Shown here in pieces: positions 7,045-14,638 of a stretch of DNA of 36,429 bases. The position numbers and the translations under genes were made by a program. The notes beneath the pieces were generated by a model. The model was not told where the DNA came from. It saw only the letters and a program-made list of their open reading frames with translations, and ran no database searches. The stretch lies in assembly GCF_014646935.1 (NCBI RefSeq), contig NZ_BMOF01000020.1, positions 1 to 36,429 of the forward strand, given 5' to 3'. The stretch comes from Calditerricola satsumensis (GTDB lineage Bacteria; Bacillota; Bacilli; Calditerricolales; Calditerricolaceae). The number at the start of each line of letters is the position of its first letter. The first letter of the stretch is position 1.

Positions 7045-8250
7045 TTAGGGGGATGATTCCGGCCCGTTTTCGGGCGCCAACCACGTCTTGAGCACCGCGT
7101 CGGCGTGTTCGTTGAGATCCGGCCAACGGCCGCTTTCCGCTCCCCACCCTTCGGCCAAGCGCCCTGCGGCCGTGAGCGGGATGCGCATTTCCCCCCCTTC
7201 CCGTTCCGCCTTCCCTTCGCAAACGGACGCCTTCCCCTTAGGGATGATGTGCGCGGCCAGCCGCCGCGAGGTCGCATGCGCGCTCGCCAGCGCCTCCTCC
7301 GGGGAGTAGACCGGCGTCAGGCAGCAATCCACCTCGCGCGCGAAGGCCGCCCACTCGTCCCGCGTGCGCGCGGCAAACAGCTCGGCCACGGCTCGGTACA
7401 CGGCATGGTCGTCTGCAGCCGGGGCAAACTGATGGGGCAGCCACTCCGGCCGTCCGACCGCCTCGCAAAACGCGCGCCAGAATTTCGCCTCCAACGCCGC
7501 CAAGGCGACGTGCCGCCCGTCGCGCGTGGCGTACACGTTGTAGCAGACCGTGCCACGCAAAAACCGCGTCAGCGTCTCGGGGGTTCCGCTGTGGGCCAGC
7601 AGGATCGGCAGCGCCATCAGTCCGATGAGCTGATCGGTCACGGCGATGTCGAGATGGGCCCCTTCTCCGGTGCGGGCGCGGCGGACAAGGGCCGCCACAA
7701 TGGCCTCTGCCGCCGCCATCCCGCCAATCAGGTCGGCCAGGGGCAGGCCCGGCACCGCCGGGGGCGCATCCGGGCCAGCCAGGGCCGCGAGCATGCCGCT
7801 GGCCGCCAGAAAATTGAGATCATGGCCCGGCCGATCCGCCCATGCGCCGGTTTGCCCGTATCCGGTGAGGGAACAATAGACCACCCCCGGATTGACCGCC
7901 CGAACGGCGGCGTAGTCGAGGCCCCATTCGGCCATCTTCCCGGGCAAGAAGCTTTCCACGACCACGTCGGCGACGGCCGCCAGGCGAAAGGCCACGTCGC
8001 GGTCCGCTTCCCGCCGCAAGTCGAGGCAGATGCTCTTCTTTCCGATGTGGCTGGTCGCAAACAGCGCGCCCACCTCGCCGACACGCGGGCCCAGATGGCG
8101 GCCGGGGTCGCCGTCGGGCTGCTCCACCTTCACCACCTCCGCGCCCATTTCGGCCAGGCGCCGCGTGGCAAAGGGCCCCGGGAGATGGCGGGAAAAATCG
8201 AGCACGCGGATGCCGTTTAACAACCCCTCTCCGTGACGAAAATGGGCCAT
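7045..8250 (-). CDS. Class III (CaiB/BaiF-type) CoA-transferase
   Basis: 401 aa, the normal family length. These enzymes move CoA between organic acids or, in the alpha-methylacyl-CoA racemase branch, epimerise acyl-CoAs. Visible hallmarks are GIRVLDFSRHLPGPFATRRLA, AEVVKVEQPDGDPGR, the large-domain DLNFLAASG, and the conserved catalytic-type Asp region RPGHD. Start ATG 8250 has GGGGAGG upstream; longer frames lack conserved sequence. The neighbouring upstream remnants of an acyl-CoA synthetase suggest this was once part of an acyl-CoA catabolic cluster. The acid substrate cannot be read from the sequence. Confidence 0.88.
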   Translation of the reverse strand: MAHFRHGEGLLNGIRVLDFSRHLPGPFATRRLAEMGAEVVKVEQPDGDPGRHLGPRVGEVGALFATSHIGKKSICLDLRREADRDVAFRLAAVADVVVESFLPGKMAEWGLDYAAVRAVNPGVVYCSLTGYGQTGAWADRPGHDLNFLAASGMLAALAGPDAPPAVPGLPLADLIGGMAAAEAIVAALVRRARTGEGAHLDIAVTDQLIGLMALPILLAHSGTPETLTRFLRGTVCYNVYATRDGRHVALAALEAKFWRAFCEAVGRPEWLPHQFAPAADDHAVYRAVAELFAARTRDEWAAFAREVDCCLTPVYSPEEALASAHATSRRLAAHIIPKGKASVCEGKAEREGGEMRIPLTAAGRLAEGWGAESGRWPDLNEHADAVLKTWLAPENGPESSP

Positions 8251-8322
8251 TGCGGTTCCTCCCCTCTCCACACAACGTTCGTGCAGGTTCGAATGTTCGG
8301 TCCTTTTTGCTCCTCTCCCGCC

Positions 8323-8351
8323 ATTATGGGGGAAAATTCCGACGGACACAA
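8323..8351 (-). promoter_or_regulatory. Candidate sigma-A promoter of the CoA-transferase gene
   Basis: Minus strand TTGTGT (8346-8351), a 17-nt spacer, and CATAAT (8323-8328), about 70 nt before the start codon. The -35 match is modest. Confidence 0.45.
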
Positions 8352-8380
8352 GCCGTAACGGCTCAAAGGAGGGTTCCCGA

Positions 8381-8411
8381 AACAAAAACGTTCCCCGCCA
8401 AGGGGGAACGC
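8381..8411 (-). terminator. Intrinsic terminator after pseudogene remnants
   Basis: Minus strand: CGTTCCCC and GGGGAACG flank a 6-nt loop and are followed by TTTTTGTTTC. It lies about 35 nt beyond the last reading-frame remnant at 8445. Confidence 0.7.
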
Positions 8412-8444
8412 CTGCCTTCAGAAACCACGCGTGCGGGCGCTGCC

Positions 8445-8705
8445 TCACTGCACCGCGTTTCCACGGCCGTTCTTGAGATGGTTCAACATGTCCTGCACAG
8501 GGTTACGCCCTGGGAGAGGGCCACCCCGCCGCCAAGGGCTGCAGCCACGCCGATCACTTCCTCAATCTCCCGCCGCGTGGCGCCGTGCTGGACGGCCAGA
8601 TCGGTGTGCACCATCATGCAGTACTCGTCTTGCGTGCACAGGCTGATGGCCAGCCCCATCAGGTGCTTCGTCTTCAGATCGAGCACACCCGGAGCTCTGA
8701 TCCGC
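8445..8705 (-). pseudogene. Carboxymuconolactone decarboxylase-like remnant, frameshifted
   Basis: The frame ending at 8483 encodes LDLKTKHLMGLAISLCTQDE followed by YCMMVHTDLAVQHGATRREI and a glycine-rich AAALGGGVALSQGV. This is the CMD/AhpD fold with a CxxxxxC-like arrangement (LCTQDEYC). The reading then shifts near 8500: another frame continues with PVQDMLNHLKNGRGNAVQ and stops at 8445, which looks like the true C-terminus. The N-terminal part is missing and the sequence runs straight into an acyl-CoA synthetase remnant in a different frame. I therefore call it a decayed gene. A sequencing indel could explain the 3' shift but not the missing start. Confidence 0.7.
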
Positions 8706-9220
8706 TTTCCCCTCTTCCAACAAGACGGTTCCGAATTGCTCGCGCAGGAGGTATTTCTGGATCTTGCCGGACGGCGTGCGCGGAATGTGGTCGACGAACA
8801 CCACTTTCTTTGGCTTCTTGTAGCTGGCCAGGTGTACCTTGCAGTACGCGATGACATCGGTTTCGGTCAACTCGGTACCCTCCGCTTTGACGACAACAGC
8901 GCAGACTGCCTCGAGGTACTTCGGGTCTTGCCCGCCGATGACAGCCACATCCTTGATTGCCGGGTGACGGATCAGCACGTCTTCGATTTCGGCGGGGTAG
9001 ATGTTTTCCCCGCCGCTGCGGATCATGTCCTTCTCTCACCCACTTCCCCTACCTCCGCCGTCCGCCCGTCGTCGACGACGATGGCAATCTCCGTAAGTGG
9101 CATGGGCTTTCCGACCGTGTGCCCCCTGGCCACCGCGTCCCCCGGATCGAGGCACGCGGCGATGGGCGTCCCCTCGACGAGGGCAAGGAGGGCAACCCTC
9201 GCTCGGTCGGCCGAACGCAT
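8706..9220 (-). pseudogene. Acyl-CoA synthetase C-terminal remnant with internal deletion
   Basis: Two frames together encode only the C-terminal part of an AMP-forming acyl-CoA synthetase. The upstream piece (about 9045-9150) reads HTVGKPMPLTEIAIVVDDGR. The downstream piece (about 8720-9032) reads KDMIRSGGENIYPAEIEDVL, then KKPKKVVFVDHIPRTPSGK with the catalytic Lys. The segment normally between them, about 60 residues holding the hinge and the HTGD motif, is gone, and the join is out of frame near 9025-9035. The first 350-400 residues are also absent. Compare the intact paralogue at 14639-16330. The 3' side is fused to a CMD remnant. Confidence 0.8.
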
Positions 9221-9357
9221 CCGTTTAGCCCTCCCCTCCCGTCATCCGTTTGCCGCCGCTTGTAGGCTTGTGTATGTCCATATGTTCGCAAGACGACAAA
9301 AATAGACCAGCCTCGAACTCGGAAAAAAAGAGAAGGGTGCCCTGCGCCCGCAGATCG
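9221..9357. other. Short gene-free stretch
   Basis: I see no gene, RNA or promoter that can be supported here. It probably holds the eroded 5' part of the acyl-CoA synthetase remnant. The AT-rich patch near 9270-9330 is unlike the flanking genes. Confidence 0.4.
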
Positions 9358-9391
9358 CGAAAAAAAGTCCTCACCCGCGCAGGGTGAGGAC
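9358..9391 (-). terminator. Intrinsic terminator after DJ-1 family gene
   Basis: Minus strand: GTCCTCACCC and GGGTGAGGAC form a perfect 10-bp stem with a 5-nt loop, followed by seven or more T residues. It lies 10 nt after the stop at 9401. Confidence 0.85.
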
Positions 9392-9400
9392 GTGCGCACC

Positions 9401-9967
9401 TTATCGGTTGGCGACGGATTCGTCAAGCCGCCGCAGGAACTCCTTCATGAACCCGGGAAGGTCGGGCCAGGCGTGGGCCGACACCAAGTTGCCGTCGACA
9501 TGGAGCGGCTCGGTCACATAGGACGCGCCCAGGGCCTCAACGTCCGGGCGGCAGGCGGTGTAGGCCGTCAGCTTCCGGCCGGCCAAATGTTCCTTGAGCC
9601 GCGCAAACACGAGGGCGGCGTGGCAGATGGCCCCGATGGGCTTGTTGGCCTCAAAGAAGTGGCCCACGATGCGCGGCACGTGTTCGTTCAGCCGGATGTA
9701 TTCCGGCGCACGGCCCCCGGGCAGGATCAGGCCATCGTATTGCTCAGGCTTGACGTCGGCAAAGGCGATGTCCGCCTCCAGGCGATAGGCCGGCTTCTCC
9801 GTGTACGTCTCCCACTCCGGCTCGAAGTCGTGCACGACGGTGCGCAAGGTTTTCTTCGTCGGCGCCGCCACGTGCACCTCGTGCCCCGCCTCCTTGAGAC
9901 GGTACAGCGGGTAAAAGACTTCCAGCGCTTCGACCGCATCACCGGTGAGAATCAGCACCTTGGCCAT
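9401..9967 (-). CDS. DJ-1/PfpI family protein
   Basis: 188 aa, a single class I glutamine amidotransferase-like domain. The nucleophile elbow is GAICHAA with Cys115; the Glu region EALEVFYPLYRL near the N-terminus and the LILPGG loop (about residues 80-85) are also typical. Members act as stress-related glyoxalases/deglycases, chaperones or peptidases, and I cannot choose among these. Start ATG 9967 has AAGGGGGAT upstream. It has its own promoter and terminator, so it is probably monocistronic. Confidence 0.85.
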   Translation of the reverse strand: MAKVLILTGDAVEALEVFYPLYRLKEAGHEVHVAAPTKKTLRTVVHDFEPEWETYTEKPAYRLEADIAFADVKPEQYDGLILPGGRAPEYIRLNEHVPRIVGHFFEANKPIGAICHAALVFARLKEHLAGRKLTAYTACRPDVEALGASYVTEPLHVDGNLVSAHAWPDLPGFMKEFLRRLDESVANR

Positions 9968-10050
9968 GTCACCATCCCCCTTCTCCGAAACGTTTCCATC
10001 GCGAATGTCGCAGGATGCGGACCCAAACGCCGTTTTCGCTTCCCCATTCC

Positions 10051-10079
10051 ATTTTAGGAAAACGGCAGCAAACGCTCAA
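10051..10079 (-). promoter_or_regulatory. Sigma-A promoter of the DJ-1 gene
   Basis: Minus strand TTGAGC (10074-10079), a 17-nt spacer, and TAAAAT (10051-10056), about 80 nt before the start at 9967. Confidence 0.6.
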
Positions 10080-10125
10080 CCGCAATAACACGGCCCATCG
10101 TTCCGTCGACCGCCGAAACCTCCCG

Positions 10126-11943
10126 TCAGGCGCCCACAAGCCGCTCCAGCTCGTCGACGAGGTCGGCAAACACGGCCAAAGCCTTCTCGATGGGTTCAGG
10201 ACGGGTCATGTCCACGCCAGCGCGCTGCAAAAGGGCGATGGGCGTGTCGGACGAGCCGGACTTGAGAAAGTCGAGGTAGCGTGATACGGCCTCCTTTGGC
10301 CGCTCCAAGATGCCCTGCGCCAGGGCGATGGCCGCCGCGTAGCCGGTGGCGTACTGGTACACGTAGAAGGGCGTGTAGAAATGGGGAATGCGCGCCCACT
10401 CGTAGGCGATTTGCGGATCGACGGTGACCGCCGGGCCATGATACTCCACGTTGAGCTGTCGGTAGCGGGCGCAAAGGGTCTCGGCCGTCAGCGGCTGGCC
10501 GCCCTCCACCTGCTCGTGGGCCCATTTTTCGAACTCGGCGAACATCGTCTGGCGATACACTGTCGTGCGGAACTGTTCCAGTTGGTGGTGAAGAAGGGCC
10601 AGGCGCTCGGTGGGATCCTGGGTCCGCGCCAGCAGGTGGCGCACGAGCAGGATCTCGTTCACCGTCGAGGCCACTTCGGCGACAAAGATGCGGTAATGGG
10701 CGTACACGTAGGGCTGGTGCGTCCACGAGTAGTGGCTGTGGAGGGCGTGGCCCATCTCGTGGGCCAGCGTAAACACGTCGTGCAGCGTCCCCTGGTAGTT
10801 CAAGAGGACGTAGGGGTGCGTGCCGTAGGCCCCCCAGGAGTAGGCGCCGGAACGCTTGCCGCGGTTCTCGTACACGTCGATCCACCGCGAGGCGAAGGCT
10901 TCCTTCAGCACGCGCACGTAGTCGTCTCCGAGCACCGCCAAGGCGCGCGTCACGAGCTCGGCCGCCTTCTCGTACGGAACGGTCCGCTCCAGGCGGGCCA
11001 GGGGCACGTACAGGTCGTACATGTGAAGCTCGTCAAGGCCGAGGGCCTTCTTGCGCAGCGCCAGGTACCGGTGGAGAAGCGGCAGGTGGCGGCGCACGGT
11101 GTCGATGAGCTGCGTGTAGACGGCCACCGGAATGCGATTCGGCGTCAGCGCCGCCTCGAGGGCGGAGCGGTAGTTACGGGCACGGGCGAAGAAGACGTCC
11201 TTCTTTACACTGGCCGCAAACAAGGCGGCGAAGGTGTGCACCTTGCTCTCGTAGACGCGGTAGAGTGCGGTGAAGGCCTCCCGGCGCACGCGCCGGTCGG
11301 GGCTTTCCAGAAAGGTGAGGTAACGCCCCTTCGTCAGCTCCACCTCGTCGCCGCGTTCGTCGCGAATGGTGGGAAAGCGCAGGTCGGCATCGGACAGCAT
11401 GCCGTACACCGTGCGCGGCGCGTCGGCCAGCTCGCCGGCCTCGGCCAGAAGCTGCTCCACCTCCGCCGAGCGTACATGGGGCTTGAGGACGAGGAGGTTT
11501 TCCAGCGCCGTCCGGTAGAGGGACAGGCCTTCCACCTCCTCGAGCCACGCCCGCAGCCGCTCTTCGGGAATGGCCAGGATCTCCGGCTCGAGGAACGAGA
11601 GGGCCGCTTCCGCCTGCACGAGGAGCGTGGTGGCCCGGTCGCTCAGGGCCTGGGCGTCGTGACGCGACGCGTCTTCGTCGCGGCGCATGCGCGCGTAGGC
11701 ATACAGCCGCTCGACGCGCAGCTCCAGCTCGTCGCGCAGCTTGAGCGCCTCGAGAAGGCGCTGGCCCGACTGGCCGAGTGTCCCGCGGTAGGCGGCGATC
11801 TGCTGGATTAGCCCCTGAGCTTCCTGAAACACGCGTTCCCACTCGTCCCGGCTGGCAAACAGGTCCTCGAGCCGCCATTTGTACCGCTCGGGAATCGCCT
11901 CCCGTGTGGGCAGCGTTTTCGCTTTGCCCGCCTCCTTGGCCAT
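10126..11943 (-). CDS. pepF: Oligoendopeptidase F (M3 metallopeptidase)
   Basis: About 605 aa, full length for PepF. This cytoplasmic zinc peptidase cleaves short peptides. The zinc site HEMGHALHSHYSW carries the HExxH motif, and the third ligand Glu is in the FVAEVASTVNE helix about 25 residues later. The N-terminal helical domain (residues about 1-200) is intact, and the C-terminal YVYQYATGYAAAIALA is typical. The ATG at 11943 follows AAGGGGGGACC; an in-frame start at 11994 would overlap nif3 and has no good RBS. It lies 43 nt after the Nif3-like gene and may be cotranscribed with it. Confidence 0.93.
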   Translation of the reverse strand: MAKEAGKAKTLPTREAIPERYKWRLEDLFASRDEWERVFQEAQGLIQQIAAYRGTLGQSGQRLLEALKLRDELELRVERLYAYARMRRDEDASRHDAQALSDRATTLLVQAEAALSFLEPEILAIPEERLRAWLEEVEGLSLYRTALENLLVLKPHVRSAEVEQLLAEAGELADAPRTVYGMLSDADLRFPTIRDERGDEVELTKGRYLTFLESPDRRVRREAFTALYRVYESKVHTFAALFAASVKKDVFFARARNYRSALEAALTPNRIPVAVYTQLIDTVRRHLPLLHRYLALRKKALGLDELHMYDLYVPLARLERTVPYEKAAELVTRALAVLGDDYVRVLKEAFASRWIDVYENRGKRSGAYSWGAYGTHPYVLLNYQGTLHDVFTLAHEMGHALHSHYSWTHQPYVYAHYRIFVAEVASTVNEILLVRHLLARTQDPTERLALLHHQLEQFRTTVYRQTMFAEFEKWAHEQVEGGQPLTAETLCARYRQLNVEYHGPAVTVDPQIAYEWARIPHFYTPFYVYQYATGYAAAIALAQGILERPKEAVSRYLDFLKSGSSDTPIALLQRAGVDMTRPEPIEKALAVFADLVDELERLVGA

Positions 11944-11986
11944 CAACGGTCCCCCCTTGACGATGCGTTGCCGCCGCCCCTTCCGC

Positions 11987-13111
11987 TTACACAAACCGGA
12001 ACGGGTCGGTGGATAGCTCCGAGGCGATCACCTCGGTGGCGTAGCCCGCGCGCCGGAGCTCCTCGGCGAGGCGTGCGCGCAAGGCGTCCTTCACGATGCG
12101 CTCCACATTGTGCCCCGGATCGATAAGGGCAAGGCCCAGGGCCAGCGCGTCGTGGGCCGTGTGGTAGTAGACATCGCCGGTGATGAGCACGTCGGCGCCG
12201 CGCCGGGCCGCCTTCGCCACAAATTTATTCCCGTCGCCGCCCAACACGGCCACCGTTTCCACTTGGCGGTCGAGGTCGCCGACGACGCGCACGGCAGACA
12301 CCGCAAACGCCTCCTTCACCTTCTCGGCCAGCGCGCGGAGCGAAAGGGGCTCGGGGAGCTTGCCCATGCGGCCCAGCCCGTAGACGCGCCCGGCGTTCTC
12401 CACCGGGTAGACGTCGAAGGCCACTTCTTCGTAGGGGTGGGCCTTCAGCATGGCCTGGATGACGCGTTTGAGCAGCGGTTCGGGGACGATCGTCTCGAGG
12501 CGAATCTCCTCCACCGTCTCCAGTTTGCCCGGCTGCCCGATAAAGGGGTTGGCCCCCTCCCGCGGAAGGAACGTGCCCGTCCCTTCCACGTTGAACGTGC
12601 AGTGGCTGTAGTTGCCGATCCACCCCGCTCCCGCCTCGGCCATGGCGTCGAGGACCTGACGGTGGTGGGTTTTGGGCACGAAGACGACGATCTTCTTCAG
12701 CTTCTCCTCATACAGCGGGTCGAGGACCTCCGTGTCCAAAAGCCCCAGCCGCTCGGCCATGAGGTCGTTGATGCCGCCGGGGGCGACGTCGAGGTTCGTA
12801 TGGGCCACGTAGACGGCGATGTCGTGTCGGATCAGCTTGGCGAGGAGCCGTCCCTGGGGCAAATCGGTGCGCAGGGCGGTCAAGGGGCGGAAAATCGGCG
12901 CGTGGTGGGCGATGATCAGGTCGACCCCCTTGGCGATGGCCTCGTCGACGACCGGCTCGAGGACATCGAGGGCGATCATCACCCGCCGCACCGGTTTCTC
13001 CAGCGTCCCCACCTGCAGCCCGATGCGGTCATCCGGGACGGCCAGGTGCTTGGGCGCAAACGCCTCGAGGAATTGGATCACCGTCTGTCCGTGGCAGACG
13101 GCCATCGGCAT
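11987..13111 (-). CDS. yqfO: Nif3-like dinuclear metal protein YqfO
   Basis: About 374 aa, the long Bacillus-type form. The N- and C-terminal Nif3 halves carry the metal ligands (IIAHHAPIF, AHTNLDVAPGGIND, ITGDVYYHTAHDA). A PII/CutA-like domain is inserted at residues about 125-245 (KIVVFVPKTHHRQVLDAM ... HPYEEVAFDVYP). The biochemical role of the family is unsettled; GTP cyclohydrolase I type 2 is a common but weakly supported label. The ATG at 13111 has AGGAGGGAGGGG before it. In Bacillus this gene follows trmK directly. Here a plus-strand gene sits between them. Confidence 0.92.
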   Translation of the reverse strand: MPMAVCHGQTVIQFLEAFAPKHLAVPDDRIGLQVGTLEKPVRRVMIALDVLEPVVDEAIAKGVDLIIAHHAPIFRPLTALRTDLPQGRLLAKLIRHDIAVYVAHTNLDVAPGGINDLMAERLGLLDTEVLDPLYEEKLKKIVVFVPKTHHRQVLDAMAEAGAGWIGNYSHCTFNVEGTGTFLPREGANPFIGQPGKLETVEEIRLETIVPEPLLKRVIQAMLKAHPYEEVAFDVYPVENAGRVYGLGRMGKLPEPLSLRALAEKVKEAFAVSAVRVVGDLDRQVETVAVLGGDGNKFVAKAARRGADVLITGDVYYHTAHDALALGLALIDPGHNVERIVKDALRARLAEELRRAGYATEVIASELSTDPFRFV

Positions 13112-13208
13112 CCCCTCCCTCCTGTAGACTCGCGTGTGCACATCTTCCTCTCCCTCTGCATAGGGTAACGGTACCCGTGCCGAACCCCATCCTCAGGGAG
13201 GGACAACC

Positions 13209-13724
13209 ATGGCACAGCCTCTGAAAACGGAATACCTGATGTTCTGCCCCTCCTGCGTCGAGTACACGCTGCTCCACGATTTCGATCCCAAAGTTGGACG
13301 CTTCCGCGGGGAATATTCCCTTCTCCACAACGCCTTCACCGAAAGCGACGAGCTCCTGTGCCGCTTCCTGCTCGCCCACACCGGCCACCTCGTCCGCCTG
13401 ACGCCCAACCGCACCGACGACTACGGCCGCATCCTGCGCACCGCGCGCCGCTTCGCCGAAGCCGACATCGACAAGTACGTGGAGGCGTCCCTCGCCCAAA
13501 AGCAAGCCGCGGAGCAAGAAAAGCGCGGCGACCACAACCTGGGCAAGCTGCAGCTCGCCATCCTCATCCAGTACCTCGAGCAAGAACAGGAAGAGGTTCG
13601 CCGCACGCCGGCGCACTCCGCGAGCGAACATCAGGTGCTGCTGGGACAGGAGCTCGGCTTGCGCCGGTCGATCGCCATCGCGCGCAGGCTCGTCACCCAT
13701 TTTGAACGGACGTACGGCCCCTAA
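13209..13724 (+). CDS. Hypothetical protein with N-terminal CPSC motif, 171 aa
   Basis: Not recognised. The N-terminus has FCPSCVEYTLL, which resembles half of a zinc ribbon, but a clear second Cys pair is missing (only Cys at about residue 51). The rest is charged and helical with an acidic/glutamine coiled stretch (LEQEQEEVRR). There is no signal peptide or membrane segment. The ATG is preceded by GGGAGGG. It lies divergently from nif3 and converges with trmK, and the two stop codons overlap in CTAA at 13721-13724. It interrupts the usual trmK-nif3 pair. Codon use is like its neighbours. Probably real; function unknown. Confidence 0.7.
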   Translation: MAQPLKTEYLMFCPSCVEYTLLHDFDPKVGRFRGEYSLLHNAFTESDELLCRFLLAHTGHLVRLTPNRTDDYGRILRTARRFAEADIDKYVEASLAQKQAAEQEKRGDHNLGKLQLAILIQYLEQEQEEVRRTPAHSASEHQVLLGQELGLRRSIAIARRLVTHFERTYGP

Positions 13725-14506
13725 GCCCTTGGGCGCCCATCCGGTTCGGCAACGGGCGTCCCGTTCGGCGGGGTCGCTTTTTTTTGCCGCAGGAGGGAAA
13801 GCCACCGGTCGATCCGCGCAAGATGCTGCTGAAGTTCCGCCCGTTTCGCTTGCGCCTTCGCGCTTTTCGCGCGCGCCAGCTGCGCGCAGACGCGGGCCAG
13901 GTGCTCGCGCTCCGCTTCCCATTTGCGCACGAGGAGCGGCGAGGCTTTGCGCCACAGGTGCGGGCCCACTTCGAGGAGCTCCTCCTCGGGCAGCTCCCCA
14001 TCCCGATACGGCGCGCCGCCGTCGCCCGGTTCGGCCACCAACACCTCATAGAGCCGCCCGTCTTCTTCGAGGAGCTCCTCGTCCACCAGGCAAAAGCCGT
14101 GATCGCGCAGCCACCGCCGCACGCTTGCCGGCTCGGTGTTGGGCTGCAGCACGAGGCGTCGCACCCCGCGCAGGCGGTCGGGGTGGGCCGACAGAATGCG
14201 CACGATGAGCGGCCCGCCCATGCCGGCCAGGACGAGGACGTCGGCCTCGCCCGGCTCCAGCACGGACAAGCCGTCACCCAACCGCACGTCGATGCGCCCC
14301 TCCAGGCCGTGGCGGGCCACTTGCGCCCGGGCCGCCTCCCACGGTCCGCGGTGCACGTCGGTGGCCACGGCCCACGCCGCGCGCCCCGTCTGCACCAGGT
14401 ACACCGGAAGCTGCGCATGATCGGAGCCGATATCGGCCACGCGGCTCCCGGGGAGCACGAAACGGGCAAGGGTGTGCAGGCGTTTCGAGAGGGACACGGC
14501 GGCCAT
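13721..14506 (-). CDS. trmK: tRNA (adenine(22)-N1)-methyltransferase TrmK
   Basis: About 261 aa. A SAM-dependent Rossmann methyltransferase that makes m1A22 in tRNA. The SAM loop is VADIGSDHAQLPVYLV; motif II-like ATDVHRGPW, GDGLSVLEPGEADVLVLAGMGG and LVLQPNTEP match the family. The C-terminal coiled coil (residues about 190-250, HLARVCAQLARAKSAKAQAK) is also typical. The ATG at 14506 is chosen because AAGGAGG lies 6 nt upstream; the ATG at 14512 directly abuts the RBS. It normally sits between sigA and yqfO in Bacillus, and here the lipid operon separates it from sigA. Confidence 0.92.
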   Translation of the reverse strand: MAAVSLSKRLHTLARFVLPGSRVADIGSDHAQLPVYLVQTGRAAWAVATDVHRGPWEAARAQVARHGLEGRIDVRLGDGLSVLEPGEADVLVLAGMGGPLIVRILSAHPDRLRGVRRLVLQPNTEPASVRRWLRDHGFCLVDEELLEEDGRLYEVLVAEPGDGGAPYRDGELPEEELLEVGPHLWRKASPLLVRKWEAEREHLARVCAQLARAKSAKAQAKRAELQQHLARIDRWLSLLRQKKATPPNGTPVAEPDGRPRA

Positions 14507-14535
14507 GATCATCCTCCTTTTTCCTGCCCGCTCCC

Positions 14536-14544
14536 ATTATAGCA
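14536..14544 (-). promoter_or_regulatory. Candidate extended -10 promoter of trmK
   Basis: Minus strand TGCTATAAT: a consensus TATAAT with the TG extension one base upstream. No good -35 hexamer is visible. It lies 30 nt before the trmK start. Confidence 0.5.
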
Positions 14545-14579
14545 TGCCACGCCATGCGCCGCAGCGCGGACGCGAGACG

Positions 14580-14611
14580 CAAAAAAGCGCCCCGCCGTCA
14601 GAGCGGGACGC
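14580..14611 (-). terminator. Intrinsic terminator of the acd-acs operon
   Basis: Minus strand GCGTCCCGC pairs with GCGGGGCGC (one T-G wobble), with a 7-nt loop, followed by TTTTTTG. It lies 28 nt after the synthetase stop. Confidence 0.75.
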
Positions 14612-14638
14612 CAAGCGCCTCCCACGGAACTCCCCATC

